A stretch of DNA of 64,000 nt from assembly GCA_000755425.1 (NCBI GenBank), contig BBMT01000013.1:1-64000 (forward strand), in the 5' to 3' direction. The position numbers and the translations under genes are program-made. Under the pieces are notes generated by a model that searched no databases, was not told where the DNA came from, and saw only the letters and a program-made list of their open reading frames with translations. This DNA comes from Vibrio maritimus. GTDB lineage: Bacteria; Pseudomonadota; Gammaproteobacteria; Enterobacterales; Vibrionaceae. This document shows, piece by piece, positions 21,431-30,808 of the stretch. Positions within the stretch are counted from its first letter, which is position 1. Each line of letters opens with the position of its first letter.

Positions 21431-21598
21431 TTACTTGTCTTCTGACAAACCAACAAGCGCCGACTGAGTTTCCATAATATGAGCATCGATATCGCTAGTA
21501 TCGCTGATACCTAGTTGCTCGCGAGCCTCATCTTCACTGATTCCCAAGTGGCAGCACAGCAAATCGATGGCCATCTGAAAGTTGTTGTTCTCTACCAT
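21431..21598 (-). CDS. Small acidic hypothetical protein, 55 aa
   Basis: Intact 55-residue frame starting MVENNNFQMAIDLLCCHLG and ending LVGLSEDK. It has a good ribosome site (AAAGGAAACC) 6 bases before ATG, and its own terminator just downstream. It is acidic, soluble and without membrane segments; a CC pair occurs at residues 15-16. I do not recognise a family. The ribosome site, terminator and reasonable codon use make it a real gene despite its size. Confidence 0.65.
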   Translation of the reverse strand: MVENNNFQMAIDLLCCHLGISEDEAREQLGISDTSDIDAHIMETQSALVGLSEDK

Positions 21599-22016
21599 GG
21601 TGGTTTCCTTTTCCTATGGGCTTTTGGACTGATAGGGACTTTATCTCGTCAGTGCTAGAGTCACAATAAGACTAAAGTCTAAGACTTTTCCCAAGTATCT
21701 CCTCATACAGCAATTCCGCATTAAGTGACTTGTGCAGCACGCAGCTGATGTGCCTATAATAGCTTCACTATTTCAATACGTTATTCTTTATAAAGTAGTC
21801 AAAAGATTAATGCTTTGTTGCAATTTAAAGCTTAACCTTGAATTTCAAATCCACGACACTATGTATATATTGAATGTGAAAAATGCCACTTGGATCTCAA
21901 AGTAGTGTTGATACTGCGAGCAAGATAACAATCACCAAGAGAAAAACACAAAAGGCATGATGCTCAAGTAACATTGAGTAGATAGAAAAATAGCTTCTTA
22001 ATCTGGAGAAATGTAA
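21599..22016. other. Intergenic region before htpX
   Basis: About 420 AT-rich bases between the divergent small gene and htpX. No gene was found. It should hold the htpX promoter; I could not recognise a convincing heat-shock consensus. Confidence 0.45.
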
Positions 22017-22890
22017 ATGAAGCGAGTAGCACTCTTTTTAGCGACTAACCTTGCTGTAGTTTTGGTATTGAGTATTGTCCTCAATATCGTCTACGCGGTG
22101 ACAGGTATGCAGCCTGGCAGCCTATCAGGGTTACTCATTATGGCTGCAGTATTTGGCTTTGGTGGCTCGTTTATCTCTTTGATGATGTCAAAGAGCATGG
22201 CGCTGCGCTCAGTTGGCGGAATGGTGATTGAAAGCCACGCAACGAGACAGAGCACTGGCTATTAGAAACAGTGAGCCGTCAATCACAGCAAGCAGGTATT
22301 GGTATGCCAACGGTTGCTATCTATGACTCGCCTGACATCAACGCATTTGCGACCGGTGCAAAGCGTGATGATTCGCTAGTTGCGGTATCTTCAGGTTTGC
22401 TGCACAACATGACTCGTGATGAAGCAGAAGCGGTTCTAGCGCACGAGGTGAGCCATATTGCCAATGGCGACATGGTCACCATGACACTGATGCAAGGAGT
22501 GGTGAATACCTTTGTTATCTTCTTGTCGCGTTTTATTGCCAATATCGTGGCATCAAACAACTCCGATGAAGAAGGCGAGGGTGGCAGTAACATGATGGTT
22601 TACTTCGCGTCTCATTTGTCCTTGAAATGGTATTTGGCTTCCTAGCAAGCTTTATTACCATGTGGTACAGCCGTCATCGTGAGTTCCATGCTGATGCTGG
22701 CGCGGCAAGCCTAGTTGGTAAGCAGAAGATGATTGCGGCGCTTGAGCGTCTGAAAATGAGTCAAGAATCTCAGCTTGAGGGCTCAATGATGGCATTTGGT
22801 ATCAATGGTAAGCGTTCTATCACAGAACTACTGATGAGCCACCCGCCGCTAGAAAAACGTATTAACGCACTACGTAGCGAACAGTACTAG
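22017..22890 (+). CDS. htpX: Membrane protease HtpX (two frame breaks)
   Basis: Inner-membrane zinc metalloprotease of family M48B that degrades misfolded membrane proteins together with FtsH. Two N-terminal membrane helices (VALFLATNLAVVLVLSIVL and the next) precede the catalytic HEVSH motif (HExxH), and two more hydrophobic segments follow. Two bases are missing: a C at about 22235 (restoring IESPRNETEHWLLETV) and a G at about 22609 (restoring YFAVSFVLEMVFGFLAS). The repaired length of about 291 residues is normal. A terminator follows. Confidence 0.93.
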
Positions 22891-22920
22891 TACTGAACCC
22901 CAAACAACTCGAACCTATTA

Positions 22921-22953
22921 AAAAAGCTTGGAAAATTTTCCAAGCTTTTTTTT
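22921..22953 (+). terminator. Terminator after htpX
   Basis: Long symmetrical stem AAGCTTGGAAAA / TTTTCCAAGCTT with flanking A and T runs. Its T run abuts the putative ECF promoter of the next operon. Confidence 0.85.
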
Positions 22954-22980
22954 GATCCTTTCAAAATTGCGACCCGTAAT
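22953..22980 (+). promoter_or_regulatory. Putative ECF11 (RpoE/ChrR-type) promoter
   Basis: TGATCC at 22953-22958, a 16-base spacer and CGTA at 22975-22978 match the promoter consensus I know for ECF11 sigma factors such as Rhodobacter sphaeroides RpoE, which answers singlet oxygen through ChrR. The site sits about 100 bases upstream of the lipid-modification operon, whose gene types are those of the RpoE/ChrR regulon. No sigma factor or ChrR gene is in this window. Confidence 0.55.
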
Positions 22981-23077
22981 AGTTATACAAAAAATTGGAA
23001 ACGCAAAAACTTGTATAAGTTTTAGGGTGTACTAACGTGTACAGTAGGAACAAATGTATAACTAACAAAGGGTTGTT

Positions 23078-23497
23078 ATGAATATCGAAGCCGTCAGTGA
23101 GGTTTACGGAAAACTGAGCAAAGACAACCTGTATTTGCTCGAAGACATTTATCACAAGGACGTGGTGTTTGAGGATTCGGCTCACCGTTTCGAAGGCTGG
23201 GATCAACTCTCTGCGTATTTCGACTCTCTTTATACCAACGTCATTCAATGTGACTTTCATATTCGTCATCATCAGCAAGTTGAAGACACGGGTTTTCTGA
23301 CTTGGACAATGAAGCTTAAGCATCCAAAACTCAACGGGGGGCAGCCTGTAGAGGTTAACGGGGTCAGCCAGATCCGCTTTAGCGGTGACCGTGTGATTTA
23401 CCATCGCGATTATTTCGATTTAGGCGAAATGCTGTATGAGAACATACCGCTGCTTGGTGTGGTCATCAGAAATATTAAGCAAAGGCTAGGGAAATAG
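23078..23497 (+). CDS. NTF2-like/SnoaL-type protein
   Basis: A 139-residue soluble protein with the features of the NTF2-like fold group: an N-terminal helical part with YHKDVVFEDSAHRFEGWDQL, then alternating strands (TGFLTWTMKLKHPKL, GVSQIRFSGDRVIYHRDYFDLGEML). The role is unknown; in other bacteria it is found with the same SDR-flavoprotein-DUF1365-CFA set. It is the first gene of the operon, 4 bases before the SDR gene, with the ECF-type promoter upstream. The ribosome site is AAAGGGTTGTT. Confidence 0.8.
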   Translation: MNIEAVSEVYGKLSKDNLYLLEDIYHKDVVFEDSAHRFEGWDQLSAYFDSLYTNVIQCDFHIRHHQQVEDTGFLTWTMKLKHPKLNGGQPVEVNGVSQIRFSGDRVIYHRDYFDLGEMLYENIPLLGVVIRNIKQRLGK

Positions 23498-23501
23498 CGC
23501 T

Positions 23502-24227
23502 ATGAAGCATCAGTCAGTATTCATCACAGGCGCTTCGTCAGGCATAGGACGTCAATTGGCTGAAGACTATGCCGCAACGGGCATACATGTCTACGCGTGC
23601 GGGCGCTCGGAAATTAAGCTAGAAGAAGTGAAAGCAGGCCGAGATAACATTACGACCTTGAGTTTCGATGTGACTGACATAGAGCAGGTAAACCAAGCCA
23701 TCAGCGCTTTAACAGAGCCACCGACGCTCTGGATAGTGAACGCCGGGGACTGTGAGTACATTGATAATGGCGAGCTCGATGCTGCGCTTATTGCGCGAGT
23801 GATGAACGTCAACGTCAACGGCAGCGTGAATGTGTTAGCGGCTATCCAAGACAGACTGGATGAGCGTCACCACGTTGTTGTCGTGAGCTCTATTGCAGGT
23901 GAACTGGCTCTGCCCCGCGCCGAAGCGTATGGCGCATCAAAAGCAGCGATTACTTATTTAACCAGAACATTACAGCTTGATTGGCAGCATAAGGGCGTAT
24001 CGGTGAGTTGTGTGTTTCCTGGTTTTGTTAAAACACCGCTCACCGACAAAAACGATTTTGATATGCCAATGATAGTCTCTGCAGAAGAGGCGTCTGTGGC
24101 AATACGTGAAGGCATTGAGAAGCGCCTAGCGACGATTTATTTCCCGAAAAAGTTTACCTCTATTCTTAGGGCAATTGCAGCTTTGCCCTATCGTTGGCAA
24201 ACCAAAATAGTGGCTAAACTTCTATAA
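23502..24227 (+). CDS. Short-chain dehydrogenase/reductase
   Basis: A 241-residue NAD(P)-dependent oxidoreductase of the SDR family. The cofactor motif is ITGASSGIG at residues 7-15, followed by VNAG (NxAG). The catalytic Ser-Tyr-Lys set is VVSSIAGELA and YGASKAA. The substrate is not deducible; given its neighbours it probably acts on a lipid or fatty-acyl intermediate. It is the second gene of the operon, 21 bases before the flavoprotein gene. Confidence 0.88.
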   Translation: MKHQSVFITGASSGIGRQLAEDYAATGIHVYACGRSEIKLEEVKAGRDNITTLSFDVTDIEQVNQAISALTEPPTLWIVNAGDCEYIDNGELDAALIARVMNVNVNGSVNVLAAIQDRLDERHHVVVVSSIAGELALPRAEAYGASKAAITYLTRTLQLDWQHKGVSVSCVFPGFVKTPLTDKNDFDMPMIVSAEEASVAIREGIEKRLATIYFPKKFTSILRAIAALPYRWQTKIVAKLL

Positions 24228-24248
24228 AAGAGATTAAGGATAATAATA

Positions 24249-25546
24249 ATGAAGATTGCAATTGTAGGAACCGGAATTTCAGGCTTAACGTGTGGTTATT
24301 ATCTACATAAAGATCACGAAGTAACGTTATACGAGGCGAACGACTATATAGGGGGGCACACGGCGACCATCGATATTGAGCACAATGGTAAGCAGTACGC
24401 CGTCGACACTGGCTTTATCGTCTACAACGACCGCACTTATCCAAATTTCATCAAAATGATGAACGAAGTTGGGGTGAAAGGTAACCCAACTCAAATGAGT
24501 TTTAGTGTAAAGAATGCGGCAAATGGCCTCGAATATAACGGGCATACTATTCCAACTCTATTTGCTCAAAAACGCAATCTACTCAACCCAACCTTCTACC
24601 GCTTCATCTTCGAGATTTTAAGGTTTAACAAATTGGCTAAAGCGTCTGCCGATGACGACAGCTTAGTAGAGCAAACTCTGGGTGAGTTTTTACAATCAAA
24701 CGGCTTTTCAGATTACTTTACTCAAAATTATATCTTGCCAATGGGCGCAGCGATTTGGTCGTCGACGTTGGCAGACATGCGTGCGTTCCCTTTACGCTTC
24801 TTCCTGCGCTTTTTCTTGAACCACGGCTTACTTGATGTGGTGGATCGTCCGCAATGGTATGTGATTGAAGGTGGCTCGCGTGCGTACATTGAACCTTTAA
24901 CTCGTGGTTTTCAGAAAGCATACGATTGAACTCACCAGTCAGTCGTGTTGAACGTCATGATAACGGCGTCAGTGTCACATCAAACGGCGAGACCGAACGT
25001 TTTGACAGAGTCATCTTTGCCTGTCATAGCGATCAGGCTTTGGCGATGATAGATGATGTTTCAGATGAAGAGCGCGAAATTCTGGGCGCAATGGTTTACC
25101 AAGATAATGAAGTGGTTCTGCATCGAGACACTAGCGTATTGCCGAAGCGCCAAGCGGCTTGGGCTTCATGGAATTACGCCTTGGATGGCGGAGAAGACGA
25201 GCAGCAACGCTTGCCAACGCTAACCTACAACATGAACATCTTGCAGCACATCGAATCAGAAACCACCTTCTGCGTGTCACTGAACTCAGCAGACAAGATC
25301 CAGCAAGACAAAGTATTACGTACTTTCAACTACAGTCATCCTGTTTTTACTACCGAGAGTATCGCCGCTCAGCAGCGACGTGAAGAGCTATGGGGCAAGC
25401 GCAAGACTTGGTTCTGCGGTGCCTATTGGTACAACGGCTTCCATGAGGATGGCGTTCGCAGCGCACTAGATGTGGTGAAAGGAATCGAGCAAGAAACTTC
25501 GCAAACAGCGCCTGTTGCAGAAACGTTGGCACGAGGAGCGGCGTAA
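24249..25546 (+). CDS. FAD-dependent amine-oxidase-like oxidoreductase (frame broken)
   Basis: Flavoprotein of the NAD(P)-binding Rossmann/amine oxidase group, of the type paired with DUF1365 and CFA-synthase-like proteins. The dinucleotide motif is IVGTGISGLTCGYYL at the N-terminus, followed by YEANDYIGGHT and DTGFIVYNDRTYPNF. As sequenced it breaks at about 24919; one added C gives FQKAIRLNSPVSRVERHD and about 432 residues. The C-terminal part has WFCGAYWYNGFHEDGVRSAL, which is strongly conserved in these proteins. Related proteins take part in cyclopropane- or furan-type fatty acid metabolism. The exact reaction here is inference. Confidence 0.88.
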
Positions 25547-26319
25547 TGTCTGTTTCAAGCCGCTTGATGATCGGTGAGGTCGGGCATCGGCGATTTACAC
25601 CGACCAAGCACCACCTCTCTTATCCGCTGTTTATGCCCGCTATCGATCTCGATGAGATCGATTCCCTTCAGCGACGGGTATGGGGCTTTGGACGTCGTTG
25701 GTGGCATTGGGCTCGGTTTAAGCGTGAGGATTATGTTGGTGAAGGGGATTTAAAGTTAGCGGTTCAAGACAAAGTGTTTGATCTGACTGGAGAGAGGTTT
25801 AACGGCAAAGTTATTGCGGTTTGTCACCTTCGCTATCTGGGTTTGTATTTCAGTCCGGTCAATTTCTACTATTTATATGATGAACAGAACCAGTGGCGCT
25901 ATTTGTTGGCAGAGGTAAGTAACACACCTTGGAACGAAAGGCACTATTATGCCATTGCTGCTGAATCTGGCGATGAAAACGTCAATTGGCAGCATGACAA
26001 AGCGTTTCACGTCTCACCGTTTAATCCGGTAGACCAACGTTATCACTGGAAGCTTAAACCTTTGAGTGAAAGGTTATTTGTCCATTTGGAGTGTCACAAA
26101 CCCCATAAAGTCTTCGACGCGACACTTCAAATGAAAGCGCAGCCGTTCACATCATCTTCTTTACTAAAACAATTGGTCAAAACACCAATAATGGCCGTAA
26201 AAGTTGTGGCTGGAATATATTGGCATGCCTTTAAGCTATGGCGAAAGGGGGTACCAATATACGACCATCCAGGAAAGAACAATAAAGAATTTTCGCAGCA
26301 ATCGAATTCTAAGAATTAG
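25546..26319 (+). CDS. DUF1365 family protein
   Basis: A 257-residue protein of the DUF1365 family, function unknown, nearly always encoded between the flavoprotein and the CFA-like methyltransferase. It opens with GEVGHRRFTPTKHHLSYPLF and contains RYLGLYFSPVNFYYLYD and AEVSNTPWNERHYY, the family hallmarks. Its ATG overlaps the preceding stop codon by 1 base, so it is translationally coupled. Membrane association is possible; there is no signal peptide. Confidence 0.9.
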   Translation: MSVSSRLMIGEVGHRRFTPTKHHLSYPLFMPAIDLDEIDSLQRRVWGFGRRWWHWARFKREDYVGEGDLKLAVQDKVFDLTGERFNGKVIAVCHLRYLGLYFSPVNFYYLYDEQNQWRYLLAEVSNTPWNERHYYAIAAESGDENVNWQHDKAFHVSPFNPVDQRYHWKLKPLSERLFVHLECHKPHKVFDATLQMKAQPFTSSSLLKQLVKTPIMAVKVVAGIYWHAFKLWRKGVPIYDHPGKNNKEFSQQSNSKN

Positions 26320-26330
26320 GGAGAATTCCA

Positions 26331-27587
26331 ATGTTACAAACTACGTCCCTAGACGTACCAAAGACACTCACTGGCTTACAGAAAACCGCGAAAGGTGTTG
26401 CCTTTGGTTGTTTGCAGAAACTGGAAATTGGTACGTTAACCATCATCGAGAGCTTTTCTAGCGACGGTGCGAGTACACGTCAAGTGGAAGAACGCTTTGG
26501 CTCGCCAAGATCAAACGAGCCAGCGGCCGTAATCGAAGTGAAGCATCCTGAATTTTACCGTCGCTTGCTTCAAGGCGGGAGTATCGCCGCTGGTGAGGCG
26601 TATATGGATGATTGGTGGGATAGCCCAGATCTTTCTGCGTTAATGGAGTTGATGGCGCTCAATCTTGCTGCGTTAGACTCGATAGAAGATAAATCGAGCC
26701 TGCTGACCCGAATCATGTACAAACTGGGTCACTGGGTGAACCGAAATACGGTCTCTAAATCGAAAGAGAACATTGAGGCGCACTACGACTTAGGAAACAG
26801 CCTTTATGAAACCTTCCTTGACGAGCGCATGCTTTACTCTTCTGGGGTCTACCAGAAAGATACAGACACCCTAGAGCAGGCGCAGATCAATAAGATGGAT
26901 CGTTTGTGTCAGCAATTGAAACTGCAACCGAGCGACCACGTCATTGAAATTGGCACGGGTTGGGGCGGTATGGCGATCTATATGGCGAAACATTATGGAT
27001 GCCGTGTCACGACGACCACTATTTCGGAAGAGCAGTATGCGTATGCACAGCAGAGAGTGGCCGAAGAGGGGCTGACGGATAAAATTATCCTGCTTAAACA
27101 AGATTACCGCTTGCTTGAGGGTCAATTCGATAAGCTAGTGTCCATCGAAATGATTGAGGCAGTGGGTAAACAGTTTTTAGTTTCGTACCTCAAAAAGTGT
27201 CAATCGCTCCTGAAACCAAAAGGTTTGATGGCGATACAAGCGATTACCATCGCAGACCAGCGCTACGATTATTATTCTGACAACGTCGACTTTATCCAGA
27301 AATACATTTTCCCTGGTGGCTTCTTGCCTTCCATTACCGCGCTAACATCAAACACAACCAAGCACACCGATTTGATCGTCCGCGACTTATTCGACATTGG
27401 CCAAGATTACGCGAAAACCCTAGTGGATTGGCGCCTTCGTTTCGAAGCGGCGTTAACACGCGTGCGTGAGCTAGGATACGACGAACGTTTTATCCGCATG
27501 TGGCGTTACTACTTTTGCTACTGTGAAGGTGGATTTAGAGCGAAGAGTATTAGTACTGTCCATATCACGTTTCAGCGCGGCCAGTAG
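26331..27587 (+). CDS. Cyclopropane-fatty-acyl-phospholipid synthase family methyltransferase
   Basis: A 418-residue SAM-dependent methyltransferase of the CFA synthase (Mycolic acid cyclopropane synthase) family, which acts on unsaturated acyl chains of membrane phospholipids. A long N-terminal domain precedes the Rossmann domain. The AHYDLGNSLYETFLDERMLYSSG segment lies just before the SAM motif VIEIGTGWGGMAIYMA, and MIEAVGKQF and YYFCYCEGGF are characteristic. It may methylate instead of cyclopropanate, as the homologues in furan fatty acid synthesis do. The ribosome site is AGGGAG. Confidence 0.92.
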   Translation: MLQTTSLDVPKTLTGLQKTAKGVAFGCLQKLEIGTLTIIESFSSDGASTRQVEERFGSPRSNEPAAVIEVKHPEFYRRLLQGGSIAAGEAYMDDWWDSPDLSALMELMALNLAALDSIEDKSSLLTRIMYKLGHWVNRNTVSKSKENIEAHYDLGNSLYETFLDERMLYSSGVYQKDTDTLEQAQINKMDRLCQQLKLQPSDHVIEIGTGWGGMAIYMAKHYGCRVTTTTISEEQYAYAQQRVAEEGLTDKIILLKQDYRLLEGQFDKLVSIEMIEAVGKQFLVSYLKKCQSLLKPKGLMAIQAITIADQRYDYYSDNVDFIQKYIFPGGFLPSITALTSNTTKHTDLIVRDLFDIGQDYAKTLVDWRLRFEAALTRVRELGYDERFIRMWRYYFCYCEGGFRAKSISTVHITFQRGQ

Positions 27588-27613
27588 TAGCGGCTAAATG
27601 GAGTAGAGTGGTC

Positions 27614-28129
27614 ATGAGTCGTGGATGGAAGCTATTAATAGTGAGTACTTGGTTCGAGCTGATGTGGGCGCTATCTGTATTGGGTCAGGAGCGTTTTCAG
27701 TGGATCGCACTTGCGCTTGCTGCGATTACTGTTGTGGCCACCTTTAACAAGCTCAACCTGTCACTGCCCATCTGGGGAGCCATTGTTGGACTTGGTTTAA
27801 TTGTGGATAGCACGAATGCACTGACCGGCGTGTTGGTCTTTGATTCGGCGCTGCTTCCAATCTGGCTAGTGGCTCTATGGCTTATTTTTGCTTGGTATGC
27901 GTACTTTCTTGCTAGTTTTCTGACTTCTTATCCGATTTCCATCGTAGTAATAGTGGGTGGTGTGGCCGGAGCGCTCAGCTACTTCGCAGGGTTTAAACTC
28001 GGCGCTGTGGATACACACCTTTCTATTTTTACGATGATGGCGCTACTTTTCTTGCAATGGGTTGCCATCGTGTTCGTTGTTCTTCGATTGAGCACATACT
28101 CGGAGCGGAAGGTGAGTCATGAAAGCTAA
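27614..28129 (+). CDS. DUF2878 membrane protein
   Basis: About 171 residues, nearly all hydrophobic, with five or six membrane helices, for example FELMWALSVLGQERFQWIAL, LPIWLVALWLIFAWYAYFLA and FTMMALLFLQWVAIVFVVLR. DUF2878 proteins are known from this lipid operon type in Vibrio and relatives; the function is unknown. GTG 27608 could be an alternative start. The end overlaps the next gene by 11 bases. Confidence 0.82.
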   Translation: MSRGWKLLIVSTWFELMWALSVLGQERFQWIALALAAITVVATFNKLNLSLPIWGAIVGLGLIVDSTNALTGVLVFDSALLPIWLVALWLIFAWYAYFLASFLTSYPISIVVIVGGVAGALSYFAGFKLGAVDTHLSIFTMMALLFLQWVAIVFVVLRLSTYSERKVSHES

Positions 28130-28670
28130 AGGATTACTTGGATTATGTTTAGCGTTGGCCGTAGGCAGCGCCTCTGCAACCAGCGATAGACCCGTAAGTT
28201 ATGAAGGTTGGGGACAATGGAAAGTCGTCGGCGAGGCGCAGCTGTCATGGCTTTTCTTCGATATATACCGCTCACAGTTGCTTGCTCCCCAAGGCACGTA
28301 TGCGTTGGGCAACGATGTTTCTCCTCATCCTATCGCGCTGCGCATTGAGTACCAGCGTGACATTAGCCGAGAGCAACTTTTAGAAGCAACTCTCGACCAA
28401 TGGGAGAAAATGGGCATCGACAAAGAGACACGAAGCAGCTGGATTGCCAAGCTATATGACATTTTCCCTAGCGTCGCCGACGGACATCAGCTCATCTACG
28501 TTACCGACGGTGCTGCAGGTAACTTCTATTACTTAAACAGTGACAAACCGATGCAGAAAGTAGGGCGTATAGAGGACGAGTCACTCAATGATGGCTTTCT
28601 GTCTATTTGGCTAGGCAACAATACTCAATATCCTAAGCTGCGCGCTCAGCTGATAGGTATGAATCGATAA
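28119..28670 (+). CDS. Periplasmic chalcone-isomerase-like protein
   Basis: A 183-residue protein with a cleavable signal peptide (MKAKGLLGLCLALAVGSASA) and a chalcone-isomerase-like domain: GWGQWKVVGEAQLSWLFFDIYRSQL and LRIEYQRDISREQLLEATLDQWEKMG. These bacterial proteins lack proven isomerase activity, and a fatty-acid or lipid-binding role has been proposed for the fold. It starts 11 bases inside the DUF2878 gene and ends 12 bases before the DUF3833 gene, so it belongs to the same transcript. Confidence 0.82.
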   Translation: MKAKGLLGLCLALAVGSASATSDRPVSYEGWGQWKVVGEAQLSWLFFDIYRSQLLAPQGTYALGNDVSPHPIALRIEYQRDISREQLLEATLDQWEKMGIDKETRSSWIAKLYDIFPSVADGHQLIYVTDGAAGNFYYLNSDKPMQKVGRIEDESLNDGFLSIWLGNNTQYPKLRAQLIGMNR

Positions 28671-28682
28671 TAAGGAACAATA

Positions 28683-29219
28683 ATGAAACGTATGCGGTGG
28701 TTGGCTTCATCTTTGGTGCTTCCTCTTATCTTACTGCTAAGTGCTTGCAGTGCGGATTTAAAGGACTACCAAGGAGCTACTCCTGAGTTTAATTTGTTTG
28801 AGTATTTTGAAGGTGAAACCAAAGCTTGGGGTATGGTGCAAGATTACACCGACAAGCAGACTCGCCGATTTGAAGTCGTGATTATTGGAACCGTGCAGGG
28901 AGACCAAATCACACTGGTTGAGGACTTTGTTTTCGACGACGGAGAGCTGGATCAGCGTATTTGGACGATAGATAGATTGGCTGACGGAACATACAGAGGC
29001 CGAGCGGACGATATCATCGGTGAAGCGACAGGAGAGGTGGTCGGTAATGCGCTTCGCTGGCAGTACGACTTTGAATTGGAAGTCGACGGTTCAACATACA
29101 CTGTGGCGTTTGATGATTGGATGTACCGTCAAGACGATAAGCATTTATTTAACCTAACTAGCATCCGCAAGTTCGGTATGGAAGTGGGAACGATAACCCT
29201 GTTTTTTCAAAAGCAGTAG
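28683..29219 (+). CDS. DUF3833 lipoprotein
   Basis: A 178-residue lipoprotein with signal sequence and lipobox LLSACS, then the DUF3833 domain: FNLFEYFEGETKAWGMVQDY, RRFEVVIIGT, EDFVFDDGELDQRIWTI and a C-terminal MEVGTITLFFQK. The lipocalin-like strand pattern suggests lipid binding, but this is inference. It is the last gene of the operon, before a strong bidirectional terminator. Confidence 0.87.
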   Translation: MKRMRWLASSLVLPLILLLSACSADLKDYQGATPEFNLFEYFEGETKAWGMVQDYTDKQTRRFEVVIIGTVQGDQITLVEDFVFDDGELDQRIWTIDRLADGTYRGRADDIIGEATGEVVGNALRWQYDFELEVDGSTYTVAFDDWMYRQDDKHLFNLTSIRKFGMEVGTITLFFQKQ

Positions 29220-29287
29220 TTTTCAAGAACAGTAGTTTTTTCAAAATCTGTGGCTCTGTCACCAAAAAGGGGCTAGTGCACAGACGT

Positions 29288-29325
29288 AAAAACGGCGGCG
29301 ATATCACTATCGCCGCCGTTTTTTT
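29288..29325. terminator. Bidirectional terminator lipid operon/purB
   Basis: Stem ACGGCGGCGATA / TATCGCCGCCGT with a TCAC loop and A/T runs on both sides. It lies between the convergent DUF3833 and purB genes. Confidence 0.9.
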
Positions 29326-29364
29326 ACTCTAATTAGCGCTATCGCTAAGTTGAGTCGTCCAGCC

Positions 29365-30735
29365 TTACAGCTTGTCAGTTAGCTCGATAGCTTGACCGAT
29401 GTAGTTCGCTGGTGTCATCTGTTTTAGACGCTCTTTTTCATCTTCTGGAAGCTCTAGGCCGTCGATGAAGTTACGCATCGCTTCACCGTCAACACGCTTA
29501 CCACGAGTCAGCTCTTTTAGCTTCTCGTATGGCTTCTCGATGCCGTAGCGACGCATCACTGTTTGTACAGGCTCTGCCAATACTTCCCAGTTTTTGTCTA
29601 GTTCAGCAAGAAGCGCTTCACGGTTTACTTCTAGTTTGCTAATGCCTTTAAGCGTAGATGTGTAAGCGATGATCGCGTAGCCACAGCCAACACCTAGGTT
29701 ACGAAGTACTGTTGAGTCAGTAAGGTCACGCTGCCAGCGAGAAACAGGCAGTTTTTGGGCTAGGTGAGCGAACACTGCGTTTGCTAGACCTAGGTTACCT
29801 TCTGAGTTTTCAAAGTCGATTGGGTTAACTTTATGCGGCATGGTTGAAGAGCCGATTTCGCCAGCGATGGTCTTCTGCTTGAAGTGACCAAGGGCGATGT
29901 AACCCCAAACGTCACGGTCAAAGTCGATCAGAATGGTGTTGAAACGTGCAATCGCATCGAATAGCTCAGCGATGTAGTCGTGTGGTTCGATCTGAGTTGT
30001 GTATGGGTTCCAAGTTACGCCAAGAGACTCTGTAATGAACTCTTCGCTGAACTTGTGCCAGTCTAGCTCAGGGTATGCAGAAAGGTGAGCGTTGTAGTTA
30101 CCTACTGCGCCGTTGATCTTACCTAAGATTTCTACAGACTCGATTTGCTTGTATTGACGTTCCATACGGTAAGCAACGTTCGCCATCTCTTTACCCATTG
30201 TAGTAGGTGAAGCTGGTTGGCCGTGCGTACGAGAAAGCAGTGGAATATCACGGTACTCTTCAGCCAGTTTGCTGATAGCGTCGATAATGTTACGGATTTC
30301 AGGAAGAACAACTGTGTCACGAGCTTCTTTAAGCATTAGCGCGTGAGAAGTGTTGTTGATGTCTTCAGAAGTACAAGCGAAGTGGATGAACTCGTTTACA
30401 GCGTGAAGCTCTGGTACACCCGCTACTTTTTCTTTTAGGAAGTACTCAACCGCTTTTACGTCGTGGTTAGTCGTACGTTCGATTTCTTTAATGCGAGCTG
30501 CGTCTTCTTCGCTGAAGTTAGCCGCTAGTTCATCAAGAAACTGGTTCGCTTCTGCACTGAATGCTGGAACTTCTTTGATTGCATCCGTCGCTGCGAGTTT
30601 TTGCAACCAACGAATTTCAACGATAGAGCGGTACTTTAGTAGGCCAAACTCACTAAAGATGCTGCGAAGTGCAGTTGTCTTACTACCGTAACGGCCGTCT
30701 ACTGGTGAAACAGCAGTCAATGCTGACAGTTCCAT
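29365..30735 (-). CDS. purB: Adenylosuccinate lyase
   Basis: Cleaves adenylosuccinate to AMP and SAICAR to AICAR in purine synthesis. It has 456 residues from MELSALTAVSPVDGRYG, the E. coli length. The fumarase/aspartase signature is GSSTMPHKVNPIDFEN, and TSEDINNTSHALM and SRTHGQPASPTTMGKE carry catalytic histidines. A longer in-frame extension upstream to 30858 has no ribosome site and would cover the PurR box, so it is rejected. A PurR-type operator lies about 75 bases upstream. Confidence 0.96.
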   Translation of the reverse strand: MELSALTAVSPVDGRYGSKTTALRSIFSEFGLLKYRSIVEIRWLQKLAATDAIKEVPAFSAEANQFLDELAANFSEEDAARIKEIERTTNHDVKAVEYFLKEKVAGVPELHAVNEFIHFACTSEDINNTSHALMLKEARDTVVLPEIRNIIDAISKLAEEYRDIPLLSRTHGQPASPTTMGKEMANVAYRMERQYKQIESVEILGKINGAVGNYNAHLSAYPELDWHKFSEEFITESLGVTWNPYTTQIEPHDYIAELFDAIARFNTILIDFDRDVWGYIALGHFKQKTIAGEIGSSTMPHKVNPIDFENSEGNLGLANAVFAHLAQKLPVSRWQRDLTDSTVLRNLGVGCGYAIIAYTSTLKGISKLEVNREALLAELDKNWEVLAEPVQTVMRRYGIEKPYEKLKELTRGKRVDGEAMRNFIDGLELPEDEKERLKQMTPANYIGQAIELTDKL

Positions 30736-30808
30736 GATGTTCTCCTGAATTGGGTTTCTAAATTTCGTGAGCTTTATACCAATAACTGCGGCATTTGTCA
30801 CGAATATT

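Noticed and set aside
21830..21865. Heat-shock (sigma-32) promoter before htpX
   Set aside because: CTTGAA occurs near 21835 but no good CCCCAT-type -10 follows at the proper distance.
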